Origin: DASWNP01 sp035537095
Lineage (GTDB): Bacteria > Acidobacteriota > Blastocatellia > Pyrinomonadales > Pyrinomonadaceae
Assembly: GCA_035537095.1 (NCBI GenBank)
Contig: DATLMV010000242.1
Location: 1 to 6,367 of the forward strand
Direction: 5' to 3'
Length of the DNA: 6,367 bases
The notes under the pieces: generated by a model
What the model saw: only the letters and a program-made list of their open reading frames with translations
Told to the model about the DNA's origin: nothing
Databases searched by the model: none
Shown here: in pieces, positions 1 through 4,959 of the stretch
Layout: each line of letters begins with the position of its first letter
How positions within the stretch are numbered: position 1 is the stretch's first letter
Translations under genes and position numbers: made by a program

Positions 1-240
1 GGTCGAGAGTCCGACGCCGCGAAAGTTGATGCGGAGGGCGACGAGTCCGGCGTCGTTCAAGGCGCGCGCCGCGCGGAAGACCACCTTGTTGTGCATCGTC
101 CCGCCGTGCAGCGGGTGCGGGTGCAGGACGAGCGCCGCGCCGCGCGGGGGCGCATCATCCGCACTCGCGCGCGGCTCTTTGAGAATCGCTTCGAGCCGCC
201 CGTGCGCGCAAGGGATCAGGAGATTGCCAGCCGGATACAT
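1..240 (-). CDS. alpha/beta hydrolase, N-terminal part (gene runs off the left edge)
   Basis: Reading the minus strand from the ATG at 240-238 gives 80 residues in frame to the window edge, with no stop. The protein contains HPHPLHGGTMHNKVV (about residues 41-55), a strand/helix stretch FRAARALNDAGLVALR, and then NFRGVGLS (about 72-79). This HPHP...GGTM...NFRGVG.S pattern is typical of the small COG2945-type alpha/beta hydrolases (dienelactone-hydrolase/S15-like fold), in which the HPHP-loop region lies near the oxyanion hole. The nucleophile elbow (GxSxG), Asp and His would lie beyond the edge, so catalytic competence cannot be judged. The ATG was chosen because the frame upstream lacks ATG or GTG back to the stop at 331-333 and the start is preceded by a weak AGGCG five bases away. 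It is transcribed divergently from the kinase; a functional link is not shown. The substrate is unknown. Confidence in the family is high, in the exact start moderate. Confidence 0.85.
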   Translation of the reverse strand, partial: MYPAGNLLIPCAHGRLEAILKEPRASADDAPPRGAALVLHPHPLHGGTMHNKVVFRAARALNDAGLVALRINFRGVGLST

Positions 241-273
241 AAGTGCGCCTGTCGGTCGCCGGATGTCGAGAGT

Positions 274-302
274 CTTAAACCGGTTGAGTTGATACGTGTC
301 CG
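274..302 (-). promoter_or_regulatory. weak sigma70-like promoter candidate for the hydrolase
   Basis: On the minus strand a -35-like CGGACA (302-297, four of six matches to TTGACA) is followed after 17 bases by TTTAAG (279-274, four of six matches to TATAAT). Transcription would begin near 267, giving a leader of roughly 27 bases before the ATG at 240. The match is modest, so this is a guess supported mainly by correct spacing and position. The direct repeat at 286-319 overlaps the spacer and -35 and would suit an operator. Confidence 0.25.
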
Positions 303-319
303 GATGAGTCAATACGTGT
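286..319. repeat. two 14-bp direct repeats with a 20-bp period, possible operator
   Basis: GAGTTGATACGTGT (286-299) recurs as GAGTCAATACGTGT (306-319), identical at 12 of 14 positions, including the block ATACGTGT. The 20-bp period is close to two helical turns, so both copies would face the same side of the DNA. The first copy also forms a near-palindrome, GATACGTGTC (291-300; four of five base pairs). The repeats lie 46-80 bases upstream of the hydrolase start and overlap its weak promoter candidate. A regulator-binding function is inferred; the binding protein is unknown. Confidence 0.4.
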
Positions 320-357
320 GTCGTCGTTCGTTAGCTTCTCTGACATCCTTCATCAGT

Positions 358-387
358 CATCTTTTTTGGAGACTAGCAGAAAAGATG
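358..387. repeat. AT-rich inverted repeat in the intergenic region
   Basis: CATCTTTT (358-365) and AAAAGATG (380-387) are perfect inverted copies separated by 14 bases. The stem is AT-rich and weak, with no G+C-rich stem followed by a T tract, so it does not look like a good intrinsic terminator. It could be a protein-binding site or chance in an AT-rich patch. Confidence 0.25.
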
Positions 388-513
388 CGCGGAGGCTAAC
401 GGTTGATCGGCGGGCGCGTGCGGGAAAGCCTAGCGGGTCGGTTGGAAATTCCCGGACGACGTTTCTGCGGCCCGTGATTTTTAAACTGACCTGCTCCGCG
501 AAAAAAGGTTATC

Positions 514-542
514 TTGACTTGCCGGAGTGAAAGCAGTAGGTT
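514..542 (+). promoter_or_regulatory. sigma70-type promoter candidate for the hybrid kinase
   Basis: TTGACT (514-519, five of six matches to TTGACA) is followed after exactly 17 bases by TAGGTT (537-542, matching TATAAT at the first, second and last positions). Transcription would start near 549, leaving a leader of about 57 bases that contains the AAGGGAG ribosome binding site. This placement agrees with an ATG start at 606 and argues against the in-frame TTG at 543, which abuts the -10. Confidence 0.4.
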
Positions 543-593
543 TTGGCCTCGTTTCCGAGCTTGGCCGGAGCGGGTCGTGCGGGCGGGAAACAT

Positions 594-600
594 AAGGGAG
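594..600 (+). promoter_or_regulatory. ribosome binding site deciding the kinase start
   Basis: AAGGGAG lies five bases before the ATG at 606, a good Shine-Dalgarno match at workable spacing. The frame is open for 21 further codons upstream to a TTG at 543, but that codon has no comparable site at suitable distance, so 606 is preferred. Confidence 0.7.
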
Positions 601-605
601 TTGCG

Positions 606-3600
606 ATGTTCGATTCGAGGGAGACAGGCACGACGCGCGAGGGCGTGGGAGTGAGAGCGCGCGACGCGTGGATGCGTTACGGCGCGGCGGTCGCGTTCGT
701 CGCGCTGGCCGTCCCTTTGACCATCGCCCTTCAGAGATTGATGGGTGCGCCGCAGACGCGCATCCCGTTCGCGCTCTTTTTCGGCGTCGTTATGCTCGCC
801 ACATGGTTCGGCGGGCGCGGCCCCGGTCTCGTCTCCGCGTTTCTCTCCGCGCTCGTCAGCGCATACTTCTTCCTTCCTCCCTCCTATTCGCTCAAAATCG
901 GATTCGAAGGTTTGGTGCAGGTCAGCGTGTTCCTGCTGGTGTCGCTGCTCATCAGTTCGCTGATGGAGCGCAGCAGGCGAGCCGAGGAGGCCGTGAGCGC
1001 GAACGAGAAATGGTTGTTCACGACGCTCAACAGCATCGGCGACGCCGTGATCGCCACCGACGCCGAGGGGCGCGTCACGCTGATGAACCCGACGGCGCAG
1101 CAGTTGACGGGCTGGCGCGAAGCGGAAGCGAAGGGCAGACAGTTGTCGGAGGTCTTCCGCATCGTCAACGAGGAGACGCGCGCGGAGGTCGAGAGTCCGG
1201 TCGCCAAAGTTATCCGCGAGGGCCGGGTCGTCGGGATGGCAAATCATACGGTGCTGCTCTCGAAGGACGGGCGCGAGATTCCGATAGACGACAGCGGCGC
1301 GCCGATTGTGAGCGACGACGGAAGGCTCTCCGGCGTCGCGCTCGTCTTCCACGACGTTACGTCGCGCAGGCACACGGAGGCGCTCGTGCGCGCCAACGAG
1401 CGTCGGCTCGGTCTGATTTTCAACAGCGTCAGCGACTCTCTTTTTCTCCTGCGGGTCGAAGACGACGACTGCTTTCGCTTCGTCTCGGTGAACGAGGAGT
1501 TCATGCGCGACAGGGGCTTGCGGGAGGATGAAATTGTCGGCAAACGCATCGAGGAGGTTCTGCCGGAATCGTCGCACGCGCTCATCAAAGGTAAATACAG
1601 CGAGGCCGTGCGCGAGAACCGGACGGTCAGTTGGGAGGAGGTCGCGGACTCTCCTTCGGGCAAGCGCATCGGTCAAGTGTCGGTGACGCCTCTGCCGGAC
1701 GAGGCGGAAGGACGCGTCATGCTGGTCGGTTCGGTGCACGACCTGACCGATTCGCGTCAGGTCGAGGAGCAGCGTTTGAAGTTGGCCGCCATCGTCGAAT
1801 CGTCCGACGACGCCATCCTCAGCAAGACGCTCGAAGGCATCATCACCAGTTGGAACGAAGGCGCGCAGCGGATGTACGGCTACACGCCGGAGGAGGTCAT
1901 CGGTCGTCACGTCTCGCTGCTCGTGGCGGAGAATCATGCCGACGAGATTGACGAAATCCTCGCCTGCCTCAAGCGCGGCGAGCGCATCGAACACCGTGAG
2001 TCCATGCGCGTCAGGAAAGACGGGACGCCGCTGCACGTCTCGCTGACCATCTCGCCCATTAAGAACGCGGGCGGGCAGATCATCGGAGCCTCGACCATCG
2101 CGCGCAACATCACCGAGCGCAAGCGCAACGAAGCCGAGCGCGAGCGTCTGCTTGAGCGCGAACAGGCGGCGCGCGCCGAGATCGAAGAGAGCCAGCAGCG
2201 TTATCGTTATCTCGCCGATTCGATGCCGCAGATCGTCTGGACGGCGCGCGCCGACGGCTGGAACGATTATTACAACCGGCGTTGGTTCGACTATACGGGG
2301 ATGACGCCGGAACAGACCGAGGGGTGGGGTTGGCAACCCGTTCTCCACCCCGACGACGTGGAGCGTTGTCTCCGGCGTTGGGCGCGTTCGGTGCAGACGG
2401 GCGAGGATTTTGAGATCGAGTATCGCTTCCGTCGCGGCGCGGACGGGATGTTTCGCTGGCATCTCGGACGCGCCAAGCCGATGCGCGACGCCGAAGGCAA
2501 GATCGTCAAGTGGTTCGGCACGGCGACCGACATCGAAGACCAGAAGCGGACGGAAGAGGCCCTCCGCTTCCTCTCAGAGGCGGACGCCATCCTCGCCTCT
2601 TCGCTCGACTTCGAGTTGACGTTGGAGACGGTGGCGCGTCTCGCCGTGCCGCGAGTCGCCGATTATTGCCTCGTTGACCTGATTGACGAGAACCGCGAAA
2701 TCGGACGGATGATCGTCGCGCACAGCGACCCCGCCAAAGAGCATGCGTGGCGCGAGATGCAACGCCGCTTCCCGCTCGACCCGAACCTGCCGCACAGCAT
2801 CCCCAAAGTGCTCCGCACCGGAGAGCCCGAACTCTACGCCGACATGACCGACGAGATGCTCGACGCCGCGCTTGCGGACGTGGAACAGATCGAGACGCTC
2901 CGGCAGTTCGGCATCAAGTCTTCGATGATCGTGCCGCTGCTGGCGCGCGGTCGCACCATCGGCGCGATCTCGTTTATCGCGGCGGAGTCGAATCGCCGCT
3001 ACAACCCTTCAGACCTCGCGCTCGCCGAAGACCTCGCGCGCCGCGCCGCGCTGGCGATTGACAACTCGCGCCTCTACCGCCGAATCGAAGAGGCCAACCG
3101 CGCGAAGGATGAATTTTTGGCGACGCTCTCGCACGAACTGCGGACGCCGCTGACGCCCGTCATCGGTTGGGTACACATGCTGCGCCACGGTCGTCTGCCC
3201 GAATCGGAGACGCCGCACGGCCTCGCCGTCATTGACAAGAACGCGCAGATGTTGGCCCGCCTCATCAACGACCTGCTCGATATGTCGGCCATCCTGAGCG
3301 GCAAGATGCGTATCGAGCACATGCCGGTCGAACTCGACACCGTCCTGCACGAAGCCATCGAAGCGGTGCGCACTTCCGCCGACGGGCGCAAGGTCGCGCT
3401 CGACATCGAGTTTGAGCCCTGCGGCGACGGCGATGCGCCGCCGACGCCGCGCACCGTCTTGGGCGACCGCATGCGCCTCGTGCAGGTCTTCGGCAACCTG
3501 CTCAACAACGCCATCAAGTTCTCGAACGGCGGCGACCGCGTGAGAGTCGTCTGCCGCTCCGACGGCGCGCAGGCGCGCGTCGAGATTGCCGACGAGGGAC

Positions 3601-4253
3601 AGGGCATCCCCCAGGAGTTTCTGCCCTACGTCTTCGACCGCTTCCGTCAGGCCGACGGCTCGACGACGCGCTCGCACGGCGGGCTCGGCATCGGTCTCGC
3701 GCTCGTCAAGAGTTTCGTCGAGGCGCACGGCGGCGAGGCCATCGCCGCGAGCGCGGGCGTCGGTCGCGGCAGCAGCTTCACGGTCGTCCTCCCGCTCATC
3801 CCTCAGCCTCCCGCGCCCGCAGACGAACAGGATGCTCCGGCGGAGACGCCGCCCGTCGCTTCGCCGCAGGCGACGCCGGGCGTGCTGCACGTGCTCATCG
3901 TCGAGGATGCGCGCGACACGCTGGACATGTTGCAAGCGGTCTTCGAGTCGCGCGGCTACGAAGTGACGCTCTGCGAAACGGCGGCGGAAGCATTGCGTGT
4001 TGCTCCCTCGACGTGGTTTGATATAATCATCTCTGATATCGGACTCCCCCAAATTGATGGTTACGACTTGATTAAACGCTTGCGTCAGATACCGCACCTG
4101 CGGCTCGTGCCAGCGGTCGCGCTGACCGGCTACGCGGCGCAGAAGGATGCGGAGGCGGCGCTCCTCGCCGGTTTCGATATGCACATTCCGAAGCCCGTTG
4201 ACCCGAACCAGTTTGCAGATGCTCTGCAACGACTGATCAGAGAGAAGTCCTGA
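606..4253 (+). CDS. membrane hybrid histidine kinase: 4TM (DUF4118-like)-PAS x4-GAF-HisKA-HATPase-receiver
   Basis: This 1215-residue protein is a hybrid sensor kinase that should autophosphorylate on His and pass the phosphate to its own receiver Asp. Four membrane segments (about 26-44, 53-68, 72-90, 103-119), with a short FGGRGPG turn, resemble the KdpD-type DUF4118 module; almost nothing lies outside the membrane, so sensing is probably intramembrane or cytoplasmic. Next come PAS domains at about 133-255, 264-389, 391-511 and 529-652 (the fourth with the WxYTGMTPEQ/HPDD pattern of PAS_3), then a GAF domain at about 653-826. The kinase core has H-box SHELRTPL (His843), N-box LLNNAIKF (Asn967/968), DEGQGIP (Asp996) and GGLGIGL (1025-1031), so it looks intact. 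A Pro/Ala-rich linker (about 1066-1093) leads to the receiver, with acidic pair Glu1100/Asp1101, phosphoacceptor Asp1144 in SDIGLP, Thr1174 and Lys1196. The ligands of the PAS and GAF domains cannot be read from sequence. It is not KdpD itself, because the N-terminal KdpD and Usp domains are absent. Confidence 0.95.
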   Translation: MFDSRETGTTREGVGVRARDAWMRYGAAVAFVALAVPLTIALQRLMGAPQTRIPFALFFGVVMLATWFGGRGPGLVSAFLSALVSAYFFLPPSYSLKIGFEGLVQVSVFLLVSLLISSLMERSRRAEEAVSANEKWLFTTLNSIGDAVIATDAEGRVTLMNPTAQQLTGWREAEAKGRQLSEVFRIVNEETRAEVESPVAKVIREGRVVGMANHTVLLSKDGREIPIDDSGAPIVSDDGRLSGVALVFHDVTSRRHTEALVRANERRLGLIFNSVSDSLFLLRVEDDDCFRFVSVNEEFMRDRGLREDEIVGKRIEEVLPESSHALIKGKYSEAVRENRTVSWEEVADSPSGKRIGQVSVTPLPDEAEGRVMLVGSVHDLTDSRQVEEQRLKLAAIVESSDDAILSKTLEGIITSWNEGAQRMYGYTPEEVIGRHVSLLVAENHADEIDEILACLKRGERIEHRESMRVRKDGTPLHVSLTISPIKNAGGQIIGASTIARNITERKRNEAERERLLEREQAARAEIEESQQRYRYLADSMPQIVWTARADGWNDYYNRRWFDYTGMTPEQTEGWGWQPVLHPDDVERCLRRWARSVQTGEDFEIEYRFRRGADGMFRWHLGRAKPMRDAEGKIVKWFGTATDIEDQKRTEEALRFLSEADAILASSLDFELTLETVARLAVPRVADYCLVDLIDENREIGRMIVAHSDPAKEHAWREMQRRFPLDPNLPHSIPKVLRTGEPELYADMTDEMLDAALADVEQIETLRQFGIKSSMIVPLLARGRTIGAISFIAAESNRRYNPSDLALAEDLARRAALAIDNSRLYRRIEEANRAKDEFLATLSHELRTPLTPVIGWVHMLRHGRLPESETPHGLAVIDKNAQMLARLINDLLDMSAILSGKMRIEHMPVELDTVLHEAIEAVRTSADGRKVALDIEFEPCGDGDAPPTPRTVLGDRMRLVQVFGNLLNNAIKFSNGGDRVRVVCRSDGAQARVEIADEGQGIPQEFLPYVFDRFRQADGSTTRSHGGLGIGLALVKSFVEAHGGEAIAASAGVGRGSSFTVVLPLIPQPPAPADEQDAPAETPPVASPQATPGVLHVLIVEDARDTLDMLQAVFESRGYEVTLCETAAEALRVAPSTWFDIIISDIGLPQIDGYDLIKRLRQIPHLRLVPAVALTGYAAQKDAEAALLAGFDMHIPKPVDPNQFADALQRLIREKS
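4019..4027 (+). promoter_or_regulatory. extended -10 promoter candidate inside the kinase gene
   Basis: TGATATAAT matches the extended -10 consensus (TGnTATAAT) perfectly and would start transcription near 4034, about 380 bases before the response regulator. No good -35 stands at 16-17 bases upstream (TTGCTC at 4000-4005 matches three of six), which extended -10 promoters can tolerate. It lies in a local AT-rich patch: 4016-4078 has 24 G or C in 63 bases inside an otherwise very GC-rich gene. The alternative is that it is coding sequence for a conserved FDIIISDIG receiver core that happens to use AT-rich codons. Confidence 0.3.
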
Positions 4254-4299
4254 CAGAGCGACAACCGCGTGCGGGCGGATTAAATTTTCAGTCTGGCGA

Positions 4300-4373
4300 G
4301 ACGCGATTTCCGGCGGGGAGAAGTCTGCCGATTCGGTCTTTATATGTTTCTGCCCGAAGCGGGCAATCGCGTC
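4300..4373 (+). other. branched RNA structure candidate in the leader of the response regulator
   Basis: GACGCGATT (4300-4308) and AATCGCGTC (4365-4373) form a perfect 9-bp helix. Inside it, TGCCCG-AAG-CGGGCA (4351-4365) makes a perfect 6-bp hairpin with a three-base loop, sharing base 4365 with the outer helix. CGGC (4311-4314) with GCCG (4327-4330) could form a weaker second arm. Together they suggest a multibranch fold in the 163-base gap between kinase and regulator, ending about 44 bases before the regulator start. There is no T tract after it, so it is not a standard intrinsic terminator. I do not recognise a known riboswitch class. It could be a processing or stabilising element, or partly chance in GC-rich DNA. 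Confidence 0.3.
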
Positions 4374-4404
4374 GAAGGAATTTCATCATTCATCAATCCT
4401 TGAG

Positions 4405-4409
4405 AAAGG
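4405..4409 (+). promoter_or_regulatory. ribosome binding site of the response regulator
   Basis: AAAGG ends seven bases before the GTG at 4417 and 13 before the ATG at 4423. Spacing favours GTG, codon preference favours ATG; the two choices differ by only two residues. Confidence 0.45.
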
Positions 4410-4416
4410 CGAGACG

Positions 4417-4920
4417 GTGCACATGAGCATCCCGACATCAATTCCGCATCGCGCTTCCGCTCCTTTATCCTTGATGGCTTCGGGCCACCTCTCCTTCGGA
4501 GACAGCGCGCGCTTGAGCGCCGAGACGACGCTCGCGGGCGCAGCCTCCGAGCCGGACAAACAGAAACCGCGCGCGCTCGTCGTGGACGACGCGCCCGACG
4601 TGACCGAGATGCTGGCGATGCTCCTGCGCTTCGCGGGCTACGACGTGGTCACGGTCTTCTCCGCGATAGATGCGCTGGAGACGGCGCGACATGAGGAGTT
4701 CAACGTCGTCGTCTCCGACATCGGGATGCCGGGGATGAACGGCTACGAGTTGGCCGAAGCGTTGCGCGCGCTGCCGACCTACCAGCACATCCCGCTGATC
4801 GCCGTCACAGGCTTCGCCATGTACGACGACCGCGACCGCGCGCTCGATTCCGGCTTCAACGCTTTTCTGACCAAACCCATCAACCCGATGGACTTGATTG
4901 ATCTCATCCGGCGCTTGTAG
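4417..4920 (+). CDS. single-domain response regulator (CheY/DivK-like receiver) with an N-terminal extension
   Basis: The 167-residue product is a receiver domain with no output domain, so it should act by phosphorylation-dependent protein contact. Numbered from the GTG, the receiver spans about 51-167: acidic pair Asp57/Asp58 in ALVVDDAPD, phosphoacceptor Asp101 in SDIGMPGMNGYE, Thr131 in AVTGFA and Lys153 in LTKPINP. All conserved positions are present. About 50 residues precede it, rich in Ser, Ala and Pro, without a recognisable domain or a clear signal peptide; this is longer than usual for a single-domain receiver. A later start such as the ATG at 4474 would shorten it, but its upstream sequence shows no better ribosome binding site. 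The SDIG(M/L)P..(N/D)GY(E/D)L and TG(F/Y)A motifs match the receiver at the end of the upstream kinase, so the two are probably related copies or belong to the same receiver subfamily. The next kinase starts 39 bases downstream, which suggests co-transcription. Confidence 0.93.
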   Translation: MHMSIPTSIPHRASAPLSLMASGHLSFGDSARLSAETTLAGAASEPDKQKPRALVVDDAPDVTEMLAMLLRFAGYDVVTVFSAIDALETARHEEFNVVVSDIGMPGMNGYELAEALRALPTYQHIPLIAVTGFAMYDDRDRALDSGFNAFLTKPINPMDLIDLIRRL

Positions 4921-4959
4921 GACGACCGCCAGCCGCCCGCAACGCGCCGACCGTCTGCT

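Larger units (their letters stand above)
241..605. other. divergent intergenic region between the hydrolase and the hybrid kinase
   Basis: About 365 bases separate the two divergent starts. I see no credible gene here: the plus-strand open frames covering parts of 26-530 give Arg/Ser/Pro-rich translations without any family resemblance, and the first two overlap the hydrolase antisense. The region is more AT-rich than its flanks, particularly around 335-385 and 478-520. It holds a 20-bp-period direct repeat (286-319), an AT-rich inverted repeat (358-387), a weak minus-strand promoter candidate (274-302) and a better plus-strand promoter candidate (514-542). These are listed separately. Confidence 0.7.

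Noticed and set aside
341..387. Possible intrinsic terminator around the T run at 362-367
   Set aside because: The preceding CTGA/TCAG hairpin is only four pairs, the other inverted repeat is AT-rich, and no plus-strand gene ends here.
26..399. Two overlapping plus-strand open frames (26-292, 91-399)
   Set aside because: They are antisense to the hydrolase, which has HPHPLHGGTM and NFRGVGLS motifs; the plus-strand translations are Arg/Ser-rich and unlike any protein I recognise.
543..605. Upstream TTG start for the hybrid kinase
   Set aside because: It lacks a suitably spaced ribosome binding site and sits against the -10 of the promoter candidate, whereas the ATG at 606 has AAGGGAG five bases upstream.
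606..1000. Identification of the sensor as KdpD
   Set aside because: Only the DUF4118-like membrane module is shared. The N-terminal KdpD and Usp domains are absent, and PAS, GAF and receiver domains are present instead.
396..2462. 688-codon open frame on the minus strand antisense to the hybrid kinase
   Set aside because: It lies opposite a coding region with clear PAS and membrane domains. Its translation is Arg/Asp/Leu-rich with no recognisable family, as expected for an antisense frame in GC-rich DNA where stop codons are rare.
3009..4229. 406-codon open frame on the minus strand
   Set aside because: It is antisense to the GAF, HisKA, HATPase and receiver coding sequence, whose motifs are intact; the translation shows no domain.
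4341..4346. TATATG as a -10 box directly upstream of the response regulator
   Set aside because: The -10 match is partial and the hexamer 17 bases upstream (GAGAAG) does not resemble a -35, so this is not a supportable promoter.
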